Below are positions 35,894 to 45,300 of a stretch of DNA of 64,000 bases, in pieces. Both the position numbers and the translations under genes were made by a program. Position 1 is the first letter of the stretch. Every line of letters starts with the position of its first letter. The notes under the pieces are model-generated. The model was not told the DNA's origin and made no database searches. It saw nothing but the letters and a program-made list of their open reading frames with translations. The stretch covers positions 1-64,000 of the forward strand of contig CAZPBY010000008.1 in the NCBI GenBank assembly GCA_964584785.1, read 5' to 3'. This DNA comes from JAHFTY01 sp964584785 (GTDB taxonomy: Bacteria > Acidobacteriota > Terriglobia > 20CM-2-55-15).

Positions 35894-36298
35894 CTACTTC
35901 CACTCAAAAATCTGGGATTTCGTGTTTCCCTCGGAATCGACTTCGTATTCAAACACCCCGGCGATTTTGTTCAGCCGGGTCCATTTTGGCGAAGTCGTCT
36001 GATAGAAGACGGCGCCGCGATAGCTGACGGACCCGCCCTTGTTTATGGTTCCGACGCCCTGACCGACCCATGAAGTCATGTCGCCATCGGTGCTGATAAT
36101 CAGGCCTTGACCGGATCCGAACAAAGTCCCATCGGCCCGTTGTAAGGCAGTGTAAGTTCCGTTTTCTTTGATTGCCGTGCCGAGCAGGAATCCATTCGAC
36201 GCAAATGTCGTTTCCACGTGGATGCCTCCCGAGTCACTGGGTAGTACGCGTCGCGTAGTCACCTTGCCCGAGCCTTCACCGATTTTTTCGCCAAGCAT
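35894..36298 (-). CDS. Small conserved beta-barrel-like protein of unknown function
   Basis: The 134-residue product has no signal peptide. It shows alternating short beta-strands with conserved-looking Gly/Trp/Tyr turns (LFGSGQGLI, DMTSWVGQGVGTI, VSYRGAVFYQTTS, GVFEYEVDSEGN, then a C-terminal EWK). This pattern resembles small barrel proteins, perhaps of the allene-oxide-cyclase-like type, but I cannot assign a function. A strong ribosome site (AAGGAGG) precedes the ATG, so it is probably well translated. It is convergent to padR. Confidence 0.75.
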   Translation of the reverse strand: MLGEKIGEGSGKVTTRRVLPSDSGGIHVETTFASNGFLLGTAIKENGTYTALQRADGTLFGSGQGLIISTDGDMTSWVGQGVGTINKGGSVSYRGAVFYQTTSPKWTRLNKIAGVFEYEVDSEGNTKSQIFEWK

Positions 36299-36411
36299 GG
36301 TTCGTTCCTCCTTCTCGATTCGAATTATTCAAGGACAAAGCATCTTAATCCCTTCCCCAATCCCGGCACAACGTCTCATACCCAAGACAAGAATCGGAGT
36401 CTGCCTCGAAT

Positions 36412-37398
36412 TTAGCCTTTAGACTGGATCAGGACTTTGAAGCGGGAGCCCATGCGGTCGGGAACGATGAGGTTTTTCGTACGGAGGAGGCGCTGCATGG
36501 ATTCGGCGTCCCCTGCATACGCGAGCTTTTGCATCTCCTCGAGAATGCCGAGGTCGATGAGGAAGTCTTTTTGCGACGACATGCTCAGGAGGCGAAGACC
36601 GGAAGCGGCGCCCTCTTCGATCAGATCCGTAAAGTTGACGTGGGCAGTGATGTCCTGTTCGCCGATATGGACATAGGGATTCTCGTGAGCCTGATGACGC
36701 CAATAACACATTAGTGTGCCCCGGCTTTGCGCGAAGAACTCAGCTCGAAAATAGCCATAATCGACGGCCATATGGAATCCCCGCGACAGTGCGGCTGCGA
36801 TTCGTCGAATCCACAGACACGCGTCAAAACTGACGTCGGCGATCTGCCCTTCCCCGAGTTCGAAATCCACTGCGACAGTCGGCGCGGCCTCGACCTCATT
36901 CAGATTTTCATCGACAAAAATCTCTTTCACACCACCCGTGCGTCCGACGAACCGTTGCACGGGCAAAGCGTCAAAAAATTCATTGGAGAGAATACAGCCG
37001 GTCAGATTCGAAGGAAGCTCGTCGATCCATTCGACGCCGAATCCGGCGAGTATCGATTGCTGGTGCGACCGCATGGCGCTGCTGCGCTCAAGTATCTGAT
37101 ATCGAAATCGTCGATGCGCAAGAATGTCGCGTGCGAGCGCTCCTTTGCCGGCGCCGATCTCGACAATCGTGAACTCATCGAATCCTGTGGCGAGCTTCTC
37201 CAAATATCGAGCGATGAGTTTTCCGAAGACGGGATCGAGGTCGGAAGCCGTATAGAAATCGCCTTCGCTTCCGATCCGCGGCTTGGCCGACGAGTAATAG
37301 CCAAGTTGAGGATGGTAGAGAACCTCTTCCATGTAGTCTCGAAAGGAAAGAGGTCCGTTCGTGCGGATACGTTCCCGGAGGATTTGCTCGAGCGTCAG
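36412..37398 (-). CDS. midA: SAM-dependent methyltransferase of the MidA/NDUFAF7 family
   Basis: NDUFAF7/MidA methylates an Arg of the 49-kDa subunit of complex I in eukaryotes. Here the opening TLEQILRERI, the core MEEVLYHPQLGYYS, GDFYTASD, the SAM loop EIGAGKGALARDIL, SNEFFDALPVQRF and VDYGY are all visible. There is no ATG upstream of the conserved start; the frame reads through nuoB without one. The only sensible start is CTG at 37398, which overlaps the nuoB stop (CTGA) and gives the familiar TLEQILRERI opening. Length is then 328 residues. Coupling to nuoB supports a complex I assembly role. Confidence 0.82.
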   Translation of the reverse strand: MTLEQILRERIRTNGPLSFRDYMEEVLYHPQLGYYSSAKPRIGSEGDFYTASDLDPVFGKLIARYLEKLATGFDEFTIVEIGAGKGALARDILAHRRFRYQILERSSAMRSHQQSILAGFGVEWIDELPSNLTGCILSNEFFDALPVQRFVGRTGGVKEIFVDENLNEVEAAPTVAVDFELGEGQIADVSFDACLWIRRIAAALSRGFHMAVDYGYFRAEFFAQSRGTLMCYWRHQAHENPYVHIGEQDITAHVNFTDLIEEGAASGLRLLSMSSQKDFLIDLGILEEMQKLAYAGDAESMQRLLRTKNLIVPDRMGSRFKVLIQSKG

Positions 37399-37970
37399 AT
37401 CTTCATGCCAATGCGGTCCATCTCTTCCTTGGCCGCCTGTGAAATGCGCGGATCGTTCTTCACATCGTCGTAGCGTGAGTCGACAGGCTTCTTCACGATC
37501 GTCGACATGCGGTCGATTTTGTCCTGAAGCCGCATCAATCCGTACAGCAGCGCTTCCGGACGCGGCGGGCAACCCGGAACGTAGACGTCCACGGGGATCA
37601 CGTGATCCACGCCTTGAAGCACCGAATACGTATCAAACGGACCGCCGACGTTGGAGCATGCCCCCATCGAGATGACCCACTTCGGGTCCGGCATCTGGTC
37701 GTAGACGCGCCGTACGATCGGAGCCATCTTTAGAGTGACCGTGCCCGCGACGATGATCAGATCCGATTGACGCGGACTCGGACGGAAAATCCCCGCGCCA
37801 AACCGGTCCATGTCGAAACGCGATGCCCCCGTCGCCATCATTTCGATGGCGCAGCACGCCAGACCAAACGTCATCGGCCATAGCGCGGATTTCCGCGCCC
37901 AGTTGATGAGCGAGTCCACCGTGGTGGTGATGATGTTCTTTTCGAAACGATTTTCGATCCAAGCTGGCAC
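37395..37970 (-). CDS. nuoB: NADH-quinone oxidoreductase subunit B
   Basis: The 191-residue subunit carries the N2 iron-sulfur cluster, the last redox centre before quinone. Cluster ligands are seen in FGLACCAIEMM (the CC pair), MGACSNVGG and VPGCPPRPEALLYG. The N-terminus and the DMDRFGAGIFRPSPRQSDLIIVAGTVT segment are typical. nuoA lies 24 bp upstream and midA overlaps its stop. Subunits C-N are not in this window. Confidence 0.97.
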   Translation of the reverse strand: MPAWIENRFEKNIITTTVDSLINWARKSALWPMTFGLACCAIEMMATGASRFDMDRFGAGIFRPSPRQSDLIIVAGTVTLKMAPIVRRVYDQMPDPKWVISMGACSNVGGPFDTYSVLQGVDHVIPVDVYVPGCPPRPEALLYGLMRLQDKIDRMSTIVKKPVDSRYDDVKNDPRISQAAKEEMDRIGMKI

Positions 37971-37994
37971 GTCAATATCTCCGAAGAATCGTGT

Positions 37995-38363
37995 TCACGC
38001 CCAATTCAGGGCGCCCTTCTTGATGATCCAGACGTATCCCACGACGAGGATACCGAGAAAAACAACCATCTCGAGAAAACCAAAAAGCGCGAGCTGCTTA
38101 TAAATAATGGCCCAGGGAAAAAGGAAAACGGTTTCGACGTCGAATATGACGAAGAGGATCGCGACCACGTAATAACGGATCGCGTACCGCTGGCGCGCGT
38201 CGGAATCCGGATCGACCCCGCACTCATAGGGGGCAAGCTTTCCTTCACCTCCCGTCGAGGGGCGAATCAACTTGGCCAGCAGCAGAGTCACGATCGGGAA
38301 CAGAAAGGCGAGCCCCATGAAGAGGAAAATCGGAATATAGCCGGTCAACACAGAGCCATTCAT
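37995..38363 (-). CDS. nuoA: NADH-quinone oxidoreductase subunit A
   Basis: The 122-residue membrane subunit has three helices (about residues 8-30, 64-86 and 92-114). The family loop KLAPYECGVDP and the second helix RYAIRYYVVAILFVIFDVETVFLFPWA are present. It lies 9 bp after mogA/moaB and before nuoB in the same transcript direction. Confidence 0.96.
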   Translation of the reverse strand: MNGSVLTGYIPIFLFMGLAFLFPIVTLLLAKLIRPSTGGEGKLAPYECGVDPDSDARQRYAIRYYVVAILFVIFDVETVFLFPWAIIYKQLALFGFLEMVVFLGILVVGYVWIIKKGALNWA

Positions 38364-38372
38364 CGTAAATCC

Positions 38373-38864
38373 CTACTCCCCGCAACCCAAAGACGCTTGT
38401 TTCAGTGTCTCCATGGCGTGCCCGAGAATCGGACGCACGGCCATCAAGCATTCTCTCACACCTTTAACGCTTCCGGGCAAGTTGATGATCAACGTCGAGC
38501 CCCGGATTCCGGATACGGCACGCGACAGTGCGGCCTTGGGCGTGATCTTGAGGCTTTCGATCCGCATGAGATCCGCGATACCCGGAACGTTGCGATCGAT
38601 AACTGCAAGCGTGGCTTCGGGAGTCGTGTCGCGAGGAGACAGGCCCGTTCCACCGCTGGTGACGACGAGGCTGAATCCTTCGTCGCTCGCCCGGCGAAGC
38701 CGTTTCTCGATGGCCTCACGTTCGTCCGGCAAAACGTCAATCGCCCGGACGTTGAAGCCGGCTTCCTCAAGAATCCGCCTCGCCTCGGGCCCGGACAAAT
38801 CCTCGCGTCTGCCCGCAGCAGCAGAGTCGGATATCGTAATCACTAACGCATCGCCGATCGGCAT
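38373..38864 (-). CDS. mog: Molybdopterin adenylyltransferase-type protein (MogA/MoaB)
   Basis: This enzyme adenylates molybdopterin before metal insertion by MoeA. The 163-residue product has VITISDSAAAGRREDLSGP, the MPT-binding VVTSGGTGLSPRDTTPEAT, and GSTLIINLPGSVKGVRECL. MogA and MoaB are hard to separate by motif alone. It lies between moaC and nuoA, with gaps under 10 bp. Confidence 0.9.
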   Translation of the reverse strand: MPIGDALVITISDSAAAGRREDLSGPEARRILEEAGFNVRAIDVLPDEREAIEKRLRRASDEGFSLVVTSGGTGLSPRDTTPEATLAVIDRNVPGIADLMRIESLKITPKAALSRAVSGIRGSTLIINLPGSVKGVRECLMAVRPILGHAMETLKQASLGCGE

Positions 38865-38870
38865 ACCGCC

Positions 38871-39347
38871 TTAACCTCGTTTCCAAAAGCCGCTTTTTCC
38901 GCCCGACTTTTCCAGGAGTCGAACCGGGCCAATGCTGATGCCCTTCTCGACGGCTTTACACATATCGTACAGCGTTAATGCCGCGACTGTCGCCGCCGTG
39001 AGCGCTTCCATCTCGACACCGGTTTCCGCTTTGGTTCGAGCGACCGTTTCGATACGGGCGCCGTTCTCCGTGATGTCGATTGAGACGTCGAGATGGGTCA
39101 GCGGCAGCGGGTGGCATAACGGAATCAACTCGGATGTTTTCTTGCCGGCCTGGACCGCTGCGATGCGCGCCACTTCGATCGCATTGCCTTTTGGCAGTCC
39201 GTTATGGCGAAGAAGCTTCACCGTCGACCGCGACATTTCAACAAAGGCTTCCGCACGAGCGACGCGTACTGTCTCCGCCTTTGATGTGACGTCGACCATT
39301 CGAGCACGGCCGCGGTCATCAACGTGTGTCAGTTGTTTTCTGGGCAC
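38871..39347 (-). CDS. moaC: Cyclic pyranopterin monophosphate synthase
   Basis: MoaC converts the MoaA product to cyclic pyranopterin. The 158-residue sequence shows LTHVDDRGRARMVDV, IPLCHPLPLTHLDV, TGVEMEALTAATVAALTLYDM and a final GGKSG. No moaA, moaD or moaE is in view. It is 10 bp after moeA. Confidence 0.96.
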   Translation of the reverse strand: MPRKQLTHVDDRGRARMVDVTSKAETVRVARAEAFVEMSRSTVKLLRHNGLPKGNAIEVARIAAVQAGKKTSELIPLCHPLPLTHLDVSIDITENGARIETVARTKAETGVEMEALTAATVAALTLYDMCKAVEKGISIGPVRLLEKSGGKSGFWKRG

Positions 39348-39356
39348 TGAGACGAG

Positions 39357-40571
39357 TCACTCCATGAAAAAGAATTCGGCCGTTTCACCAGGCTCCAAAG
39401 AACCTTCGCGGCGAGGGATAACGATCAGGGCATTTGCCTTCGACAGGCCGACAAGATCCGACGATCCTTTCCATGGCGCCGTCGCGATACGGTAACCCTC
39501 ACCGTCGAAACGAACGAGTGCGGGAACCAGAGCGGCGCGCTCGGGATCGCATTTTGCCGGAGCTTCAAGCTTTGCCTGCAGCAACGGTCTTTGCACATCC
39601 ACAGCTTTCAGCAGTGAGAGAATCACCGGCCGGACGAACACATGAAATGAAACCATCGTCGAGACCGGATTCCCGGGCAGTCCGAAAACGAAGGTGCGGC
39701 GGTGAAAACCGAACACTGTCGGTTTTCCGGGCTTCATCGCCACTTTATCGAAAAAGACGCGAACTCCAAACTCGGCAAAAACGCTCTCGACCAGATCGTA
39801 TTTCCCCATCGAAACCCCGCCGGAGACCAGCATCACGTCCGCTTCGAGGCCAACCCGGATTTTTTCCCGAAGATCATCGAGATTGTCGCGCCCGATTCCG
39901 AGAAGAACTGGATCGGCGCCGGCGCGAGCGCTCTGAATAAAAAGCGTGTAACTGTTGCTGTTGCGAATCTGACTTGAAGTCGGACGATCGGTGACTTCCA
40001 CGAGCTCGTCGCCCGTCGCGATAATCGCAACTCGGGGCCGCTTCGAAACGGCGATCTGCGCTTTTCCAACGCTGGCGAGCAGACCGATGTCGGCAAGACC
40101 AATCTTTCGGCCAGGCTCCAGCAGGCGATCACCTTTTTTCGCTTCAGTACCTTGACGCAATAAACCCTCGTTCAGCCGCACCGATCGGAGAACACGGACC
40201 GATTCGACGTTCGGCCGCTCCGTGTGCTCCACCATGACGACGGCGGTCGTTCCTTTGGGAAGCGGAGCGCCCGTCATGATCTCGCAGCACTGACCCAGTC
40301 CCACTTCAACGTCGGCGCCCGCACCGGCACGCGATTCACCGATGATGCGCAATGTGGCGGGAGCCCGCTGGACATCTTCAAATCGAACGGCGAAACCGTC
40401 GCGAATGGCCTTATCGAACGGCGGAGAGTCCGAATCACTGGAGACAGGCTCACGCAGAATACGTGACATGGACTCAGTAAGCGGAACGATTTCCGAAGGC
40501 ATCCAATCCTGCCGGGCTTGCTCGGCGGCGACAGAACTAACGATCTCGAGCCCTCGTTCAATCGAGATCAT
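39357..40571 (-). CDS. moeA: Molybdopterin molybdenumtransferase
   Basis: MoeA inserts molybdate into adenylated molybdopterin. The 404-residue length is normal. Seen are FDKAIRDGFAVR, GAPLPKGTTAVVMVEHTE, ATGDELVE, SGGVSMGKYDLV, VAMKPGKPTVFG and FGLPGNPVSTMV. The gene follows the 117-residue membrane protein by 12 bp and precedes moaC by 9 bp. Confidence 0.96.
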   Translation of the reverse strand: MISIERGLEIVSSVAAEQARQDWMPSEIVPLTESMSRILREPVSSDSDSPPFDKAIRDGFAVRFEDVQRAPATLRIIGESRAGAGADVEVGLGQCCEIMTGAPLPKGTTAVVMVEHTERPNVESVRVLRSVRLNEGLLRQGTEAKKGDRLLEPGRKIGLADIGLLASVGKAQIAVSKRPRVAIIATGDELVEVTDRPTSSQIRNSNSYTLFIQSARAGADPVLLGIGRDNLDDLREKIRVGLEADVMLVSGGVSMGKYDLVESVFAEFGVRVFFDKVAMKPGKPTVFGFHRRTFVFGLPGNPVSTMVSFHVFVRPVILSLLKAVDVQRPLLQAKLEAPAKCDPERAALVPALVRFDGEGYRIATAPWKGSSDLVGLSKANALIVIPRREGSLEPGETAEFFFME

Positions 40572-40583
40572 CCGGTACCCCGC

Positions 40584-40937
40584 TCATCTGTCAAAAAGCT
40601 CTCCGCTTTCGAAGATATGGAATTCGATGTTGCGTTTGTAAAGGCGAAGGTCCAGTGGAACCAGATAATCGATCTCGACGTTGAATGCGGGCCCGCGGCG
40701 AGTCATGCGGACGTCCTTGGGAGCGATGGCCAGGTCGAATTCCTTCGCCTTGATGACTATTCGGTTTCGAATCTCGTCGGGTGTTCTTCGGGATGCCGCG
40801 GCGAAACGGACTTCCTGTTTTACGTAATCACTGAATTGAAATGCGTTGAAGTAAATCGGAACAATCTGTGATGCGGAGAACAGCGCGAGAATCAACAGGA
40901 GAAGCAGGAAGAGCTGCTTCGCGTTGAGCCCAAACAT
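40584..40937 (-). CDS. Small membrane-anchored protein of unknown function
   Basis: The 117-residue product has one N-terminal membrane helix (QLFLLLLLILALFSASQIVPIY) and a compact alpha/beta domain ending VEIDYLVPLDLRLYKRNIEFHIF. The arrangement resembles DUF4845-like small anchored proteins, but I cannot assign a role. It heads the moeA-moaC-mog-nuoAB-midA set. TATAAT at 40950-40945 on the minus strand is 7 bases before the ATG, so the mRNA should be leaderless. Confidence 0.75.
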   Translation of the reverse strand: MFGLNAKQLFLLLLLILALFSASQIVPIYFNAFQFSDYVKQEVRFAAASRRTPDEIRNRIVIKAKEFDLAIAPKDVRMTRRGPAFNVEIDYLVPLDLRLYKRNIEFHIFESGELFDR

Positions 40938-40952
40938 GATGCGGATTATAAC
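40924..40952 (+). promoter_or_regulatory. glyA promoter, overlapping a divergent -10 box
   Basis: TTGAGC (40924-40929) and TATAAC (40947-40952) are 17 bases apart and read toward glyA. On the other strand TATAAT (40950-40945) reads toward the 117-residue gene. Because the two -10 boxes overlap, RNA polymerase can probably serve only one direction at a time. Confidence 0.6.
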
Positions 40953-40991
40953 ACAGCGTGTTAGAGTCGATTTTTGCCACCAGGAGCCGTA

Positions 40992-42251
40992 ATGGACCGC
41001 ATTGACGCTACTTTGAAGGACCTCGATCCCGAAATCTACAACGCGATTCAGCAGGAGACTCGACGACAGTCGACTGGTCTGGAATTGATTGCTTCAGAGA
41101 ATTTCACGTATGAAGCCGTGCTCGAAGCGACCGGTTCAATCCTCACGAACAAGTACGCCGAAGGTTATCCCGGCCGTCGCTACTATGGTGGCTGCGAGTT
41201 CGTCGACGTCGTCGAAAATCTCGCCATCGATCGCGCGAAGAAGTTATTCGGAGCCGAGCACGTGAATGTGCAGCCGCATTCCGGAAGCCAGGCGAACATG
41301 GCGGTGTACCTCACTGTGTTGAGGCCTGGCGACACCGTCCTCGGAATGAATCTGTCGCACGGCGGCCATTTAACGCACGGCCACCCTAAAAACTTCTCAG
41401 GTAAGTACTACAAGATCGTTCCATACGGCGTGCGCAGAGATACGGAACAGATCGATTACGATGAACTCCGCTCGTTAGCCCACGAACACAGGCCGAAACT
41501 GATCATCGCGGGCGCCAGCGCGTACCCGCGCGTGATCGACTTCGAGCGAATCGGCAGGGTTGCAAAAGAAGCGGGCTCGCTGATGATGGTCGACATCGCC
41601 CACATTGCCGGCCTCGTGGCCACCGGTGAACATCCGTCACCTATTCCTCACGCCGACTTCGTGACAAGCACCACGCACAAGACTCTTCGCGGTCCTCGAA
41701 GCGGCATCATCATGTGTCGCGAACAGTTCGCGAAACAACTCAATGAATCCGTTTTCCCCGAAATGCAAGGCGGCCCGCTCGTTCATGTGGTAGCGGCCAA
41801 GGCGATTTGCTTCAAGGAAGCGGCAACATCGGAATTCAAAACGTACATCAGCCAGGTTGTGAAGAACGCACAGGCTCTCGCGGCAGTGATCGGCAGACGA
41901 GGATTCCGTATTGTTTCGGGGGGAACGGACAATCACCTGTTTCTTGTGGATGTGTTTTCAAAGGGCATCAACGGGCGGCAGGCGGAACAGTCGCTCGATC
42001 GAGCGGGAATCACGGTCAGCCGGAGCACGTTGCCGTTTGATCCGAATCCTCCATTGAAGCCCAGCGGCGTTCGCGTCGGCACACCCGCGATCACGACTCG
42101 CGGGATGAAAGAGGCGGAAATGGAGTCGATCGGAAATTGGATCGCCGACGTTTTAGAGTCCAGTGAGGACGAGCGTGTTGCCGGAAGAGTTAAGAAGGAA
42201 ATTGAAGCCCTATGTGAGAGATTTCCGCTCTACACGAGACGTCTCAGCTAG
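40992..42251 (+). CDS. glyA: Serine hydroxymethyltransferase
   Basis: The enzyme interconverts serine and glycine with tetrahydrofolate. The start at 40992 is chosen because AGGAG precedes it and the family N-terminus follows. The 419-residue sequence has STGLELIASENF, NKYAEGYPGRRYYGGCEFVD, VNVQPHSGSQANMAVY, MNLSHGGHLTHG, VDIAHIAGLVATG and the PLP-lysine motif TSTTHKTLRGPRSGIIM. It is monocistronic and ends in a long hairpin. Confidence 0.97.
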   Translation: MDRIDATLKDLDPEIYNAIQQETRRQSTGLELIASENFTYEAVLEATGSILTNKYAEGYPGRRYYGGCEFVDVVENLAIDRAKKLFGAEHVNVQPHSGSQANMAVYLTVLRPGDTVLGMNLSHGGHLTHGHPKNFSGKYYKIVPYGVRRDTEQIDYDELRSLAHEHRPKLIIAGASAYPRVIDFERIGRVAKEAGSLMMVDIAHIAGLVATGEHPSPIPHADFVTSTTHKTLRGPRSGIIMCREQFAKQLNESVFPEMQGGPLVHVVAAKAICFKEAATSEFKTYISQVVKNAQALAAVIGRRGFRIVSGGTDNHLFLVDVFSKGINGRQAEQSLDRAGITVSRSTLPFDPNPPLKPSGVRVGTPAITTRGMKEAEMESIGNWIADVLESSEDERVAGRVKKEIEALCERFPLYTRRLS

Positions 42252-42307
42252 AAATTTCGAAATTGAACGAATCCTGCAATGCAGGACTCGTTCAATTTTC
42301 GAAATTC
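42251..42307. repeat. Family B palindrome, compact copy acting as a terminator-like hairpin
   Basis: The left arm from 42251 (GAAATTTCGAAATTGAACGA) and the right arm to 42307 pair over about 27 bases with one mismatch and one bulge, closing at CCTGCA-A-TGCAGG. Its arms match those of the full element at 26328-26467, but the middle block is missing. It sits between the convergent ends of glyA and the DUF4175 gene, where a strong hairpin could end both transcripts. Confidence 0.72.
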
Positions 42308-42321
42308 TCATTGCCTGCTCC

Positions 42322-45300
42322 CTACTGCCCCGGAGGCTTGGTGCTCCCCAAGCGCTTGTAATAGTCCTCGATGTACTTCCGCCAGGCTGCCGGCATTTCG
42401 TCTTCCTGCGCTGAGCGGATGTTGTCCTTCCCGATCATGATCTGCAGTCGGCGGCTTAGCTCCAGTTCGAGATTCTTCATCGGCTCGATAATCTGGTCGG
42501 CGAGCTTCTGAATCTCGGCCGGATCGCCCGGGTAGTTGCTTCGGGCCAAGACGCGAAGGGAGTTGGCGACTTGATCCAGTTGCCGAACAGTTGGATCGTT
42601 GGGGCCCAGCATGTTGCGGAGGTCTTGAATATCGCGCAACCGCTGTTCGTATTCACGCTGGATTTGACGGATATCGCCGTTCCACACACCACCGGAATAC
42701 GAACCATTCCAATTTGCTCCGTAGTTGCCGCCCGCCGGACCGCCATCGCGGCCGCCCTGACGGCCACCGCCGTTGTTCTGCGCCTGTTGTCCGCCGCCCT
42801 GTCCGCCCTGGCCTTGCTGTCCTTGTTGACCCTGCTGGCCCTGTTGTCCTTGCTGGCCCTGCTGTCCGGCTTGCTGACCCTGTTGTTGACCCGGTTGTCC
42901 GGCCTGCTGACCTTGTTGACCTTGCTGCCCCTGCTGACCTTGCTGCCCCTGCTGGCCCTGTTGACCTTGCTGCCCTTGCTGGCCGCGTTGACCTCTCTGC
43001 AGGTCTTGCAAGCGCCGCTGCATCGATTCCAGAGCCTTGCCGGTCTCGCTGGCTTTATTCAGCGCGTTCTGCATCTTCTGCTGATCGTCGCCGTTATTGC
43101 CGGAAGCCGCTGCTTGACCGAGTTGCTTTTCGAGGTCGGCCAGACTCTGCTCGATCGCTTCCTGAGTTCTCGGGGCAAGGCCGGGGAATCCCTGGGCGAT
43201 CATGTTGGCAGCCTGAGTCATGCGATTGACGGTGTTTGAAGACTTCATACTGTTAGCGCCATTCCGCGCTGCCGACGCCGACTGCCGGTCCTGACCGTTT
43301 GCGCCGGCGGCCTCGAGGTTCTGCTGGAGCTGCCGCGCCTGTTCTGCGAGATCCTGCTGCTCGGATGCAATCTGCTGTTGCCGCTGTTGGGCGTTCGCAC
43401 CGGCAGTGTTCTCACCCAGTTGACGTGTTTGGTTCGTCACCTGGTTTTGCTCCTGCCGCAGACGCTTGGCCTCGTCGCGAGCCTGAGCGAGTTTTTCCTG
43501 TGCGTTGCCGGACTGAGCATTCTGTAGCATCTGACGCGCCCGGTTCAGTTGGTCCAGCGCCTGCTGCGCGGCCTGCGCCTGAGACTGCGCGTTGCCGCCC
43601 TGCGCCTGCCGCTGCATGTTCTGCGCGGCCTGTTGCATCTGCCGCGCAACATCCGACATTTGCCGGTCGTTGTTTTCGCGTGACAGTTTCTCGAGCTGCC
43701 GTGCCAGCTTGTCGACTTCACGCTGCAACTCCTGGGCATCCATCTGGTCGCCGCCGCTGCCTCCGCCCTGCTGCTGCATGGCGCGACGCTCCATCATCTT
43801 CTGCTGACGCTGCGCAAGCTCCTGCAGCTTCTTCAACATCTCATCGACTTCCTGAGTGTTTCGCTGCATCTCGCCGCGTTGAACGGTTTCGTATTGGTTC
43901 TTGCTCTGATCGAGTTCGAGTTCGAACAGATCGGCGAGGTCCTGCGCGCTCTGGCCGCCACCGCCCCCTCCGCCACCGCCGCCACGCGTGACCTGGATTT
44001 CCGTGAACAGCGCTTCGGCGCGCAGAAGGTAGTTCAGCGCCTTTTGTTCAAAGGGCAGCGCCGCCGTAGGATCTTCCTTCTGCAGCCTGTCCGCGGCAGG
44101 TGTCATCTGTTCCATCGCCTGCTTGAGATTCTCGGTGAGATCCTTGATCTGCTTGTTTTGATCCAGACCGCGGCGCGACAGCCGGCCCAGCAGAGTATCG
44201 GTCTGCTCCACAAGCTTCGACTGGTTTGCAGAGAGCGCGTGCAGATTGTCGGTAAATTCCTTCGCCTTGAATTTTTCCTTGTTCTGCTTCAGACGATCGG
44301 TCGCAACGATAATGTCTCTCTGCCTCTTCGAAAGCGCCGCGGCATCGTCCTGCTGGCCGCCACCGCCGCCGCCACCGCCGCCACCTTGCTGACCCTGGTA
44401 GTATTCCTTGCTGAAGGGACGGATCTCGATGAAGTACATGTCGGTCTGAACGGTGTTCGCCGGATTCCGTGTGTCGAGGGCCTTTCCGAAGTACGTCACA
44501 AAGTCGCCGGGCTGCAAATTGAATTCTTCCAGGAAGAAGGTATGGCTGCCCGAGATCTCCTTGGGCGCGGCACCCTTGTTTTGGAACAGCTCGACCGTTT
44601 GCTCGGATCCGCCGTTGACGGAGTAATGCAGCTCGAGCCGGTTTACTCCGAAATCGTCGTTCGCCCGCAGTTCCGTGAACACTTCCTGGACATTGGTCGC
44701 CTTTTCGTCACGGCCCGGTTTCGTGAACTCGACGATCGGCTTGCCGTCCTCGGTCGCTTCCATCGAGTACTCTTCGAGACTCGTATATTCCTGCTTGTTG
44801 GAGTTCACGAGTTTGATGCGGAAGGTCGCGTTTCGGTCGATGGTGACTGTGCCCGTGACCTCTCGTTCACCGGTGGGTTGCAGCGGAATGGACTTGCCGT
44901 CACTGAAAACGATCGCCCCGCCGGACAGTGGCTGGCTGCCGTGCACGAGAACGTCGACGACCGTTCCTCTCAGTGCGATCATGTCGGTTCCGCCCTCCTG
45001 CTTGTTCGGAGCGAGACCCGTATAGGCCGGATAGTTGTACGTGTAATCCATTTTCTCGACGCGCGGCAGATCTTCGACGCGGATCGTGAACTCTTTCGAC
45101 CGGTGCCCGTCTGCATCGATGAAATAAGTGACGGGCTCCTGGAGATTGAACAGCATCTGCCGGAAGGTCGGAACCTTCTGCGGCGCGACGTCCATTACGG
45201 AAACTTCCCACTGTGCGCTGTTCTGATAGCGCAGATGAATTTCCGCGCGTCGCGGATCGAAGCCGCCCGTCGTGACCTGCACGACGACGTCGGTGCCACG

